A stretch of DNA of 64,000 bases from Trichodelitschia bisporula (lineage: Eukaryota; Ascomycota; Dothideomycetes; Phaeotrichales; Phaeotrichaceae): the NCBI GenBank assembly GCA_010356995.1, contig ML996689.1, forward strand, positions 1,453,228 to 1,517,227. Direction: 5' to 3'. Under the pieces are notes generated by a model. The model worked only from the letters and a program-made list of their open reading frames with translations. It did no database searches and was not told the DNA's origin. Of the stretch, positions 20,679 to 30,674 are shown in pieces (position 1 is the stretch's first letter; each line of letters opens with the position of its first letter). Position numbers and translations under genes: made by a program.

Positions 20679-21279
20679 GGTGAAGAGAGGGTGGGCTAGG
20701 AAGGTGAGAAGGTGTTAGCTGACGATGCTGGTAGAGAGGGCGGTTGTAGAAAGCTGGCCCCAAACAGAGCCTGCAACACTTACCAGGCGGACTACCAGCA
20801 CATGTAAGCCGCTGAGGACAGATGGAGGAAAAGAATTTCTAGCGGGGGCGGGAGAGAGTTGGGGATGTTGGTGGAGTGAGGGAAGTAATTGTTGTTTGGC
20901 TTTGACGGAGTTGGCCTGGTCGAATGTAGAGATACCAAACGAGTGCCATGCAGGGAGTGTGGAGGAGTACCGTAGTTAGTGGAGGGCGAGGGGGTGACGA
21001 AGTTGTTGCACGGCCCCCCCCCCGGTGAACGGAAACGTCGGGGGCGGCGCGACAGAGACGAACCGACACTCTGTCAAACTCCCTCTCCCTCTCCCATCCA
21101 CAACAACATCCACACCTTCGTCTCGTGTTGCATCAAACACTTCCGTCCGCTCGACTTCCACTACTCGCCAGGCTTTCTTTCGTTTACTCGCCACATCGCG
21201 CACATCGCTCGCATCTCTCCACCATCGTCGTAACAACCACAACTAAGCGCGCATATATAAAAAACCCCCTTCTGCCGTC
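20679..21279. promoter_or_regulatory. divergent promoter region between orm and iec3
   Basis: About 600 bp between two start codons. It includes a 10-C run (21014-21023), a CT/CA-rich leader and a TATA-like CATATATAAAAAA at about 21252-21264, only about 16 nt before the iec3 ATG. That is too close to act as a TATA box for an mRNA with this start unless the leader is extremely short. Confidence 0.45.
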
Positions 21280-22277
21280 ATGGCATCACTTCAAGACATC
21301 ATTTCCAGCAACCCTCCACCCCCACCCGCTACAACCTCGTCATCAGAACTACAAACATACCTCGCCCTCAAGGGCAAAGAGAACAAGATGCGTGTCCGCT
21401 CATGGCGCAAGAAGTTCCACAAGAAAAAGATCCAGTTCGACAAGGTCATGGAAGAGAGCAATCAGCTCTTTCGCGAGACCAAAAAGGACGAGATCCGCGC
21501 CCGCCGTCTGCAAGAAGAGAATGAGCACGTCGCCCCGAATGTCCTTCTCATTGTCCATCAACTAACACCCCTCCCAGCGCACTCCTCGACATCCTCCTCG
21601 ACCTCCAGCGCTACCCCTCCCTCCCCAAGCGCGTCGACCTCGGCGATCCGACAGCCGACCTCGTCCCCAGCGTCTCCTCCCTCCCCGCCCTCGAACCCGA
21701 CGCCCCACGCAAACTCGCCTCCCTCCTCTCCATCCCGCACACGCGCTCCCTCTCCCCCTTCCCCTCGGATCTCGACGAAGAAGCCGCCATCAGCTTCTTC
21801 GACACCACCTACGAAGAAGAAGCCCTCGCCACAATCGACTCCCAACTCGCCGACAGCGACACCGACCCGAAGTCCCTGCGGCCACCCCCCGGCCGCACCC
21901 TCCCCTCCGACAAAGAGCTCCAAAACGCAAACCCCATGTCCGTGCTCAGCTGGCTCCGCCGCTACCACCCGGAGACCTTCATCCAGGAGAAGGAGCTCGC
22001 GGCTGATAAGCCGCCGCGCCAGCGCAGTGCCAAGCGGGGCGCTGTGGCCGCGACCCCCGGCGCGAAGGACGAGGACGAGGAGCTGGCGTATGTGATGGAG
22101 GCGCCGGAGAAGGCGGCGCAAGCGGTAGTGGGGAGGGGGGGCCGCCGCGCGCGGGATGATGAGGCGTATAGGCCTAAGGGGGGGAGTTCGCGGGTGGCGA
22201 AGAGGAAGAGGGAGGGGGAGGAGAGGCCTACTCCTAGGGGCAAGCGTGCGAAGGTTATGAATGAGACGATGAGCTGA
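21280..22277 (+). CDS. iec3: INO80 chromatin-remodelling complex subunit Iec3
   Basis: Fungal-specific subunit of the nuclear INO80 remodeller. Exons: 21280-21524 and 21578-22277, 314 residues. N-terminal block KMRVRSWRKKFHKKKIQFDK and EESNQLFRETKKDEI lead into a coiled region RRLQEENDALLDILLDLQ. A later block NPMSVLSWLRRYHPETFIQE is the other conserved part. The C-terminus is basic and disordered with nuclear-signal-like KRKREG and RGKRAK. No GT donor gives the right phase: every nearby GT is in phase 0. A donor GCACGT at 21525 gives 945 nt (315 codons) and restores the family-like EEND-LLD heptads, so the 53-bp intron is read as GC-AG. The plain open frame that runs on past it is Ser/Pro nonsense from the wrong frame. 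Confidence 0.85.
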
Positions 22278-22447
22278 TTGTGTTGTAGGGGACTGGTGAG
22301 GGGGTGTTTGAGTATATGTGGGCTGGGCGGGCGTTTGGGTTGAGGGGGGATGGGGCGTGGGCTGATATCCCTCGATGGCGGACCGAGGCGCGGGTGTTTG
22401 ATATATGCGTAATACTATGTACACTAGATTCACCGAGCTCATCATCT

Positions 22448-24160
22448 TTACAGCGCTGCCCGCTCCCCAAGACTCGCATCTTGCACCGCATCCCACACCT
22501 CAAGCCCATGCTCCCAAAGCTCATCCCGCCAAATATCCACGCTCCCATCCGCCTTCAATCTCCTCACATCCATATAGTCCCTCGTCCCCCAATCCACTTC
22601 CTCCCCCGCCAGAAACTGACCATACAAATCCAGTAACCCCTCCCTCACTATCCTTCCCTCTCCCTCGGTGAGCTTCCCGCCATCCCCGTAAAACCATATC
22701 GCCATATCACTCCCATGACTCGCGCCCCACCCTACGGGCTGCCGCACGCATCCCGCGCGCCACTCCACTCTGTACCGACTGACCAGTCCCCCGGCCCCAC
22801 CTTTGACGAGTCCGGCGATGAAACCGCGAATACTACAGTGCACTTGGACGTCCGCGTAGACGCGCCCGAACGCTTCTCTCCACCCTTTCCCATCCTTCAC
22901 CTTGCCAGAGGGGAAATACAGCCCGACCAAAGCGCGCACCACCCGCCGGCTGTAATCGGCGTGAAGTCGTGTTTCTACGGCGCGGAGGGACGGGGTGGGC
23001 GCGTGCCACCGCGCGTACGCGAAGTGCTCGTCGCTGCATTCACCTATCAAGATACGCACGTTGGCCTCGCGGAGGCGGGTCGCGAAGGACCCGTCCCGGA
23101 TATCAGAGAAGAGGGCGGGCGAGATGAACCCGCCTGGCGAGGCGCGGAATTGAGGCGGGTAAGGGCGGGTGTTTGCGGCGGCGAGGAGGGTGCTGGCGGG
23201 GAGGGAGCGGAGCGCCGCGAGTTGTTCCGCGACGGGGAGGGAGGCGGGGATGGAGAGGGCTTGGAGCAGGGCGAGATATTGAGCTTGGGATTCAGAGGGG
23301 GGGCGCGGGGCGGGACCGGGACCGTTGGAGTGCATGACCAGGCGGCGGATTATGCGTTTGGACTCAGGGAGACTGATGTCGTATGCTAGTTGGTAGAAGG
23401 CGCAGTGCGCGCCGGCGGAATACCCGCCCACTGTGATATTTGCGGGGTTGCCGGAGAAGTAGCTTATGTTCGTGTAAGTCCATTCGAGCGCGAGGCGCAG
23501 GTCGTAGAAACCATAGTTGCCGGGATGGGGTTGGGTGGGGGTTGGGGGGGGAACGAGGAAGCCGAAGAGGTTGAGCCTGTAGGCGGGTTTTATGAGGATG
23601 GCGGCGAAGGAGGTGGAGGTGTATAGGGGGGGGGGGGGGGGGGGAGTTGGCGGTGCCGAGTTGGAGGAAGCCGCCGTCTGCGTGCGGGGGTTAGGGTTGG
23701 AGTTTGGGGATGGGATGGGATGGGATGGGGAGGGGAGGGGGGGTGGGGCGTACGGATGAAGAAGTACACCGGCCAGCCTTCAGCCTTGCGTATTAGCCCA
23801 TCCCAGCCCAGCTTGGTCGTGCGGGTACGTACCTTCCGCCGGTGCCTCGCCCGCGGGAATCCAGATGTTGACCTGCAGGCAGTCTTCATCCCATTTATCC
23901 GGAGCCACGCCCGGCTGGGGACACACGCCGCAGCCGGAGGTAAACACGCCCGGGGAAGCGTGGGTGCCGTAGCGGTAGCAGGGGGGGAGGGGGCGCGGGG
24001 GGGAGAAGCGGTGTTCGCCGACGGGGGGGAGCGCGTAGGGGAGGCCGCTGATGGAGTGGCAGATAGGTTGCTGCGTGGTGGGGGAGAGGTGGGTTTGGCC
24101 GGTTATGAAGCCGCGGAAGGAGAGGTCTAGGTGGTAGGGGGATGTGGAGGTGGTGGACAT
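22448..24160 (-). CDS. carboxylesterase type B / alpha-beta hydrolase, frame broken at a homopolymer
   Basis: Ester hydrolase of the carboxylesterase B family. Exons: 23833-24160, a 24-nt exon 23754-23777, and 22448-23677, about 526 residues if read through. The N-terminus LSFRGFITGQTHL and HSISGLPYALPPVGEHRF is family-like, as is DEDCLQVNIW. The oxyanion region is VYFFIHGGFLQLG, followed by IKPAYRLNLFGFL. The nucleophile elbow is VGGYSAGAHC (Ser near residue 225). No signal peptide is seen, so it is probably intracellular. The last exon contains 19 consecutive G on the plus strand (23626-23644). As given, the frame after it is off by one; 18 (or 21) would keep both flanking conserved parts in frame. 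An upstream in-frame ATG at 24280 would add 40 Pro-rich residues. Its substrate is unknown. It shares a divergent promoter with PCNA. Confidence 0.82.
23626..23644 (+). repeat. 19-G homopolymer in a coding exon
   Basis: Nineteen consecutive G on the plus strand encode a poly-Pro stretch of the carboxylesterase on the minus strand. The length is not compatible with the reading frames of the conserved sequence on each side. Confidence 0.95.
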
Positions 24161-24611
24161 GATCGGGGGATATGGGGAGGGAGGAGGTGATTGGGGGATG
24201 AGAGGGGAGGGGGGGTGGGGTGGGCGCAATTGGCTGTTTGGTAACAGCTCAGTACCCTTTATATCAGGAATCTCTGGCATAGAGTAGAAGGTTGAAAAAG
24301 ACAGGAGTTGAAGGGAAGCCAAGCAACTTAGATGTCGTCGTCTCGACGCGGCCAGCCGAGGCCGAGAAATGATAGCCGTCAGGCGACAAGGCTGAATCAG
24401 GCGCTATTGCACGTGCGGGCAGACGCCAATTAGCGACGCGGTGCGCGAAGACGCGTCGGGCGCTTCATCTTTCTCTCTTCCCCCAGGCTTCCCCACCGCT
24501 TCCTTCACAAACACCGCCTTCACCCTAGCAACCCCTTGTACGGATTGCTCGAGGAACTTCCCCAACTTCTCCGTACACTTAGCAAAGACACAGCACCATA
24601 CATCAGGAATC
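24161..24611. promoter_or_regulatory. divergent promoter region, carboxylesterase / PCNA
   Basis: About 450 bp between the two starts; the untranslated first exon of PCNA lies in its right part. MluI-type ACGCGT, the MBF box that controls S-phase genes in yeast, was looked for. ACGCGTCGGGCG occurs at about 24449-24460, some 160 bp upstream of the PCNA start. That is suggestive for a replication gene, but one hexamer is weak evidence. Confidence 0.45.
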
Positions 24612-25545
24612 AGTAAGAAAGCCCCCCCTCTCGTACCTCGCAATCTAACCCCGCCACAGTGTTGGAAGCACGCCTTGAGGCAGCTGATCTGTTCAAGAAG
24701 GTCGTAGAGGCGATCAAAGATCTCGTGCAGCACTGCAACTTCGACTGCAACGACTCTGGCATCGCACTGCAGGCCATGGACAACTCGCACGTCGCCCTGG
24801 TGTCCATGATGCTGACCGCCGACACCTTCACGCCGTTCCGTTGCGACCGCAACATCCCGCTCGGCATCGACCTGACCTCGCTCACCAAGGTGCTTCGCGC
24901 GGCGCAGAGCTCCGACATCCTGACGATCAAGTCGGAAGATGCGCCGGATGTTGTCAACCTGGTGTTCGAGGGGAAGGACCAGGATCGCATCTCCGAGTAC
25001 GATCTCAAGCTCATGGATATTGACCAGGAGCATCTGGGTATTCCGGATACGGAGTATGCGGCTACGGCGAGCATGCCGGCTGCGGACTTTAAGCGGATAT
25101 GCAGCGACTTGCTCCTGATCTCTGAGGCTGGTGGGTGGCTCTGCGTAGCAGCGAGTGGTGTATCAAGAAGCTTATTTCTCGTATAGTGTCGATCGAGTGC
25201 ACCAAGGAGGGCATCACGTTCAAGGCTGAGGGCGACATTGGCAACGGTTCGGTGACTCTGCGCCAGCACTCCGATCTCGAGAACAGCGACAAGAACGTCG
25301 ACATCTCGCTGACGGAGCCGGTTGCCCTGAGCTTCTCCCTCAAGTACCTGACCGGCTTCTGCAAGGCGACGGGCCTGTCCAACCAAGTGCGCCTGTGTCT
25401 GTCGAACGACGTGCCGCTCATGGTCGAGTACGCGCTTGCGAACAACAGCTACCTGCGCTTCTATCTCGCGCCCAAGGTACTTTACCTTAACCTCTATGCT
25501 CTCTCGTACCTGACTAACGCTTTACAGATCGGCGATGACGACTAG
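24612..25545 (+). CDS. pol30: PCNA sliding clamp
   Basis: Homotrimeric DNA clamp for replicative polymerases, repair and PCNA-ubiquitin/SUMO signalling. Exons: 24612 (one base), 24660-25130, 25187-25476, 25528-25545, 259 residues, the usual PCNA length. The protein begins [40 protein letters not shown] and the inter-domain loop region [16 protein letters not shown] are diagnostic. The C-terminus is [14 protein letters not shown]. No ATG precedes LEARLE in the exon itself: the preceding bases are CAG|TG. The upstream exon ends in A at 24612 before GTAAGA, so splicing creates A|TG. Removal of three introns restores conserved SEA-VSIEC and APK-IGDDD joins. Lys164 equivalent lies in the SNGDIG-like EGDIGNGSV region. 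Confidence 0.95.
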
Positions 25546-25920
25546 ATGCTTGATAACGATGCTTCTGTGGGCGGGGTAACATTGAGCAGGCGAATCTAAG
25601 GAGAAATTGGAGCGAGTATCGGGTTATGAGTGACGTCAATTTCTATGTTAATGCACATGGTCTGAATTGGCGGCTTTTGTTCTCTATCTTCTGCCCCTCA
25701 TTTGCTTATTACGGTGTGTGAATGTCGTCGCGGGGTGTTGCATTTTTCGCCCCTATCAAGCACAATTGCCGCCCCTCCTAGCGTGGCCTGGGTCACTCTC
25801 ACGTCACCGTGCGCCCCGCTGCCCCAGGGACCGCGATAACAAAACATTTCAACACCGCGCATTTGTCCCTCCCTTCCCCACCTCTGGTTATTCCCAATCG
25901 CCTCAAAATCTATACACACG
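25546..25920. other. spacer between PCNA and pyridoxal kinase
   Basis: About 375 bp between genes in the same direction: 3' end of PCNA, then the promoter and leader of the kinase. No TATA box or RNA gene is evident. Confidence 0.4.
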
Positions 25921-27431
25921 ATGTCGCGAGACCCCACCGTCCCAGAAACCCGCGTCCTCGCCATCGCAAGCCATGTAAACGCCCCCCCCGCGCAAGCCCT
26001 TCACCCCACTAACCCCGCCAGGTCGTCTTCGGGTGAGCACCGCGGCATCACACCTCATCAAAGAACCGCCTAACCCCCTCTCAGCTATGTGGGCAACAAA
26101 ATGGCCTCCTTCGTGCTCCAATCCCTCGGGTGCGAAGTCTCAGCCATCAACACCGTGAACTACAGTCCGCCCTCCCCCCCCCCCCCCCCGCCCACCATCC
26201 CATCCCTCCCCAACTCACCCCCCCCCCCCAGGCAACCACACCGCCTACCGCCAATTCCGCGGCACCCAGGTGCCCGCCTCAGAGATCCTAGACCTCTACG
26301 AAGGACTCCGCCAATCCTTCCTCAACGACTTCGACGTCCTGCTCAGCGGGTACATTCCGAGCAAGGAGGCGGTGGACGCGGTGGGCAAGATAGGGCGCGA
26401 CCTCAAGTTCGCCTCGACTACGAAACCGGGGGCGTTTTTCTGGGGTGCGCGTTCCCTTCCCCCAGGCCCATAAGCTAACCCGCTTGCTAACGTATTCCCT
26501 AGCGCTGGACCCAGTAATGGGCGACGAAGGTCGCCTCTACATCAGCCCCGACGTCGTACCCGCCTATAAATCGCTCCTCCCCCACGCGGACCTCGCCCTC
26601 CCGAATCAATTCGAGGCTGAACTCCTCTCCGACGTTAAAATCACCGACCGCGCCAGCCTTCTCAAAGCTCTACAAGCCCTCCATAAAACCTACAACCTCC
26701 CCCACGTCATAATAACCAGCCTGCGCTTCCCGTCCGGGTCGGATCTGGGTTGTAAAGATGGTGTGGAGGATATGATTACAGTTGTCGGGAGCACGGCGAC
26801 GGCGGGCCATGAGCCCCGCGCGTTCCGCGTGGATACACATGCGTTTCCGGCATTCTTCTCCGGGACGGGGGATATGTTCGCTGCGCTTACGGTCGCAAGA
26901 CTACGCGAGGCCGTCCGCGATGCTGGACTCGCGAGCACGCTGTCCTGGCGCAGTGCCGATGATGTGAAGGCAACGGACTTGCCTCTGGCGCGCGCGGTCG
27001 AGAAAGTGGTCGCGAGCATGCAGGCTGTGCTTGGGAAGACGTGGAAGGCGCGCGAAGAAGTGAGGGTGGAGGTTGAGGGGCAGATGGACCGCGCGGGGCT
27101 GGTGAGGGGGAGTGAGGGGAGAGAGGAGGAGGAGAAGATAAGGCATTTGAGGTTGACGAGGGCGGCGGAGGTGAGACTGGTAAGGAATGTGGGGGATTTG
27201 GTAAGCCCGCCTGAGGGGGAGAGGTTTAGGGCGCGAGCGGTGGAGGGGGATGAGACTGAGGCGGAGCAGGGGAAGGGGGAGGAGGGAGAGACGGAGGAGA
27301 AGCCGGCGGGAGAAAAGACGGTGGAGGGAGAGGGGATTGAGACGGAGGCGGTGGTTGTGGTTGAGCCGGAGGAAGTCTCACACACGACGAGCAAAGACAC
27401 AACAGAAGCAGAAAGGAAACCCGCGCCCTAG
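25921..27431 (+). CDS. bud16: pyridoxal kinase
   Basis: Phosphorylates pyridoxal, pyridoxine and pyridoxamine in vitamin B6 salvage; cytosolic ribokinase-like fold. Exons: 25921-25974, 26022-26032, 26085-26164, 26232-26444, 26503-27431, 428 residues. Joined N-terminus reads RVLAIASHVVFGYVGNKMAS, the family hallmark SHVVxGYVGN, followed by INTVNYSNHTAYRQFRG. Further on are LSGYIPS, ALDPVMGDEGRLYI and the ATP-site LPNQFEAELLSD. The catalytic Asp lies in FFSGTGDMFAAL. The last 120 residues are a Glu/Lys-rich extension beyond the usual 310 residues. The second exon is only 11 nt (VVFG). The third intron carries C runs of 16 and 12. The stop lies 54 bp from the stop of the next, convergent gene. 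Confidence 0.94.
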
Positions 27432-27485
27432 CCAGGGCATACAAGCATTAGATACCAAACCTCCACCAATCCACCTCCTCTAGTT

Positions 27486-28745
27486 CTAGTACTCCCCCCT
27501 CAACCCCCCCACCCCCCCATTTACCTCCCTCATCCTCCTCACGGCCTCTTTACCCACCCGCACACTCTCCCTGCCCCCCGCAATCTGCTCTTTGACGAAA
27601 CCCTCCATCTTAACACTACTCTCATCCGCCGCCCGCGCCCACGCCCCAATCCCCACTTCCCCCGGGGAGAGGAGGTAACTCTCCCCCGCCAGCCGCTGCA
27701 CCGTGCCCGCTAGCTCCTCGCGCCCGACGCCGAGTTGCCGCCGTAGATAGCTGGTGGACTCGGCCAGCGCTCCCGCTGCGCGGTGCGCGTGCAGGAGGGG
27801 GGGGAGGAAGGGGAGGAGGTCGGCTGGCCCCGGGGCCCGCGCGGCCGCAGGTGCAGGCGCGGCCGTTGGTGGGGGTGGAGAGACGGGACGAGTGCTGCGC
27901 ACGCGAACCTCGGCGAGCGTATTCAGCAGCGCTTGCCGCGCAGCGATATACGACGCGTACAACTCAGCCACGCGCTTGCTCACAGCCTCATTATCGGGTA
28001 CTGGCTCAGCCGTCTCATCTGCAGGCAGGATACTAACATCCCCATCCTCCTCCCCCTCCTCCGGTATCCGCGCCAATTCACTTTCGACCCACGCAATCAG
28101 CGCATCGCGCGCGTCGCGCAGGGCCAGGACCTGCGCCTTCGTACTGGGAGTAGCGGCATTAAGCGTTGTTGCCGCGGAGAGCGTGGATTGCGCATCTGCC
28201 AGGCTGGTGCGCGTGGTGAGGAGCGAGCGTTTGAGCGTGTGCGTTAGGTCGGCGGCGTGGGCGGAGGTAGGCTGGGTTTCGGTTATGATGGGGGGGTGCG
28301 GGGCGGGGACGGTGGGCGCGGGGTCGGGGGGGGGTGTGTCGAGTAATGTGGTCAGCGCCGTAGTTATGCCGGCTAGTTTGGCGTGCGCGCGCCGGCGGTG
28401 CAGGAGGGATATGTAAGGCCTCAGATCGGCTGCGGGGGCGGGGGAGGGGGTGGATGTGAGGTCTGCGAGGGAGGAGCGCAGGGCGGAGAGGTGCGATTGT
28501 GCGGCGTGTTGGGCGCGGAGGGCGGTGATGTACTCGGTGTATAGGCCGGGGGTGGGAATATTTGGCGAGGGGGCGTCGAGGGAGGGAGGGGGGACGGTAA
28601 GGGAGAGGTGGGAGATGGGTTGGGGAGAGAGTTGGGCGGCGAGGTGTGCGGTTAGGGTGCGCCGGATGTGGGCGGTGAGGGGGCGGGGGTTGATGTAGGG
28701 TTGGAGGGCGGAGGCGACGGCGGGGAGGGGGAAATCGGAGGACAT
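27486..28745 (-). CDS. unknown Ala/Pro-rich, partly helical protein
   Basis: A single-exon frame of 419 codons from ATG 28745 (MSSDFPLPAVASALQPY). I do not recognise a family. The first 200 residues have many Leu/Ala/His/Thr and blocks of Pro. Residues about 185-235 (LADAQSTLSAATTLN to ESELARIPEEGEED) and about 260-285 look helical, possibly coiled coil. The C-terminal part (LRRQLGVGREELAGTVQ, VKEQIAGGRESVRVG) also looks helical. There is no signal or membrane segment. The frame is open 62 codons further upstream, but that segment is Pro/Thr-rich and overlaps the divergent promoter, so I prefer the later Met. Coding status is supported by length, by the clean convergent position and by the dense genes around it, not by homology. 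Confidence 0.65.
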   Translation of the reverse strand: MSSDFPLPAVASALQPYINPRPLTAHIRRTLTAHLAAQLSPQPISHLSLTVPPPSLDAPSPNIPTPGLYTEYITALRAQHAAQSHLSALRSSLADLTSTPSPAPAADLRPYISLLHRRRAHAKLAGITTALTTLLDTPPPDPAPTVPAPHPPIITETQPTSAHAADLTHTLKRSLLTTRTSLADAQSTLSAATTLNAATPSTKAQVLALRDARDALIAWVESELARIPEEGEEDGDVSILPADETAEPVPDNEAVSKRVAELYASYIAARQALLNTLAEVRVRSTRPVSPPPPTAAPAPAAARAPGPADLLPFLPPLLHAHRAAGALAESTSYLRRQLGVGREELAGTVQRLAGESYLLSPGEVGIGAWARAADESSVKMEGFVKEQIAGGRESVRVGKEAVRRMREVNGGVGGLRGEY

Positions 28746-28999
28746 TGTGGTGGGAAGATTGGGGAGAAGATGGGTGGAGGTGGTGTTGAGGGGAGGATTT
28801 GGGGTTGGTGATGCGGAGGTTTGTGGTGGAGCTTTTTGGCGCAGGCGCGCGGTCAGGTGCCGACGCGCGGATGCGGGTGCGGGGAACGCGGCGCGGGTGC
28901 GGATCGGCGGGTGCGACGACATCATTATCACTCCACATCATCACTCCCAGAACACCGCGATGACCCGGCCCGTCCTCATTTCTTATCAATGCCCTCCCT
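28746..28999. promoter_or_regulatory. short divergent promoter, two unknown genes
   Basis: 254 bp between two start codons pointing away from each other; both promoters must be here if both gene models are right. No clear TATA element is visible. Confidence 0.4.
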
Positions 29000-30233
29000 A
29001 TGCTCACGAGAAACGCACTCGCCCTCCGTAGACACCTCACCACACGATCCATAATGACAGCCTGCAACCCCACCCTCGCAAAGTTCATAGCAGCCATGCA
29101 ACACGTCTATCACTTCCCTACCACCGCGACCTCCGAGCCATGGACACCGCCGCCCGCAAGTGCAGGGCACAAGGGACGGTATCTATGGACCGGTATCTCA
29201 TCCTTCCAAAATATCCAACCTACTAACCTTAACGCCCCGCAGACGCCTTCGGCGTCCTCAACTTCCTCACCCTACACCAAGAAACCAGCAACCCAATCTT
29301 CCTCTCCCATGCCCTCGCCCTTATCCCCTCTGTCCACAACGTCCTCGGCCGCACCCGCGACGGTTCCTCCCCCCTCCCACATGCCACAGACCAAGCCCCC
29401 CTCGCCGGCGGCCTCCGCATCGGCAAAGAATCCGCGACCGGCCCTGACGCAGACGGGCAATACCACCACTACCTGACGCTGTGGATGTTCGCTTTGAACC
29501 GTGCCGCGCTCGCCGCGCAGGACCCAGGCTATAACACAATGGCCATCCAACTCGCGCGCGCCATACACCCGTATTTCGTAAAGGAGAGGGAGAGTGCCAG
29601 GCCGCGCATGGTGTGGAAGACGGGGGTGGATTTGAATGAAGTGATGGTTGGGAGCGAAGGAAATTTGGACCCGTTTGATGGATATGCCGTGTGTCGGCTC
29701 CTGACGGGGGAGGTTGCGGACGGTGTGGGGGGCGAGGGGGCGCTGGACGCGGAAATCGGGGACTACAGCCGCATTGTGCGGGCCAAGTTCCCTAAATTCT
29801 CGAGCGGGGACTCCCTCGATCAGGGCATGGCGCTGTGGACTGCACACTGGTACGCGGACGAAGACTGGGCGGCCGCGATAATCCACGCCGTGACAGAGGA
29901 GTTGAAAGTCAGCACAGTCCGCGGCCCCATGTCCCACCGCCTCGCCTTCCGCGAATTTGGCGAGTGTCTCGGGATTAAGTGCGCTTTGATGGGGGCTAAG
30001 AAATGGGACGAGCGCGCGGAGGATATACTTGAGGAGTGGGAGGTTGCGGGCGCGGTTCCTTCGCCGAAGAACGGGGCGGCGGGGATGAATACGGAGGAGA
30101 GTTTGCAACCGATTACTTGTGTTATGTATGCTGCGGCGTTGATTCCGGGAGGTGAGTATGCCTGATTTGAGGGTGTGGTGGATGCTGATTGCTGCTAGTC
30201 TTCCATAAGGGATACTTGATCCGGTTCCCGTAG
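29000..30233 (+). CDS. unknown conserved-looking protein, possible mitochondrial presequence
   Basis: Exons: 29000-29192, 29243-30151, 30199-30233, 378 residues. The introns have standard GTATCT/GTGAGT donors and CTAAC-type branch sites and keep the frame. The first 20 residues MLTRNALALRRHLTTRS look like a mitochondrial targeting peptide; an internal Met19 (MTACNPTL) at 29054 would remove it. Aromatic-rich helical segments follow: GRYLWTDAFGVLNFLTLH, YHHYLTLWMFALNRAA, DPFDGYAVCRLL and DQGMALWTAHWYADED. Repeated helical hairpins with Trp/Tyr/Asp clusters recall alpha/alpha-barrel (six-hairpin glycosidase-like) proteins, but that is an impression, not an identification. It ends KGYLIRFP in a short last exon. 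Confidence 0.7.
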
Positions 30234-30674
30234 GCGGGTGGCACGTGTGCCGTGAGGCTATCCCGGCCTTCAGCCTTGCCAGGTAACGACCGCGAACAAC
30301 GGGAGCATGGCGACGAGACACACTCTACGACTATGCCTGGCTCTTTGCTTGAGCTGCAGCGATGTCTTTGTGTGTTTCTCGCGTATTCGAGAAGGTATTC
30401 CGCGCTTTGTCTCATGTGCAGAAAGCGAGCAAGACGGGCCTCGTCTCGTCTTTGTCGTTCTAAATAAGAGCATCAAAAGACAATGTAGCTCCATCACAAA
30501 GCCGAATCTCACGATACAACACAAAGCTCTTATAAGTGACATAGAGATTAAGATGCCCCTCCCCTCAGTCCGTACAGAGAGGCATAACTCCTCCCTCCCA
30601 CTCCAGCATCACCGTTTCGTTCTCCTTACTGCCATACCGATATCCATTCCAGTCGATCTCACACACAGTCCACA
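30234..30674. other. spacer between two unknown genes
   Basis: About 440 bp with pyrimidine-rich leader sequence near the right end. No supported feature. Confidence 0.4.
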
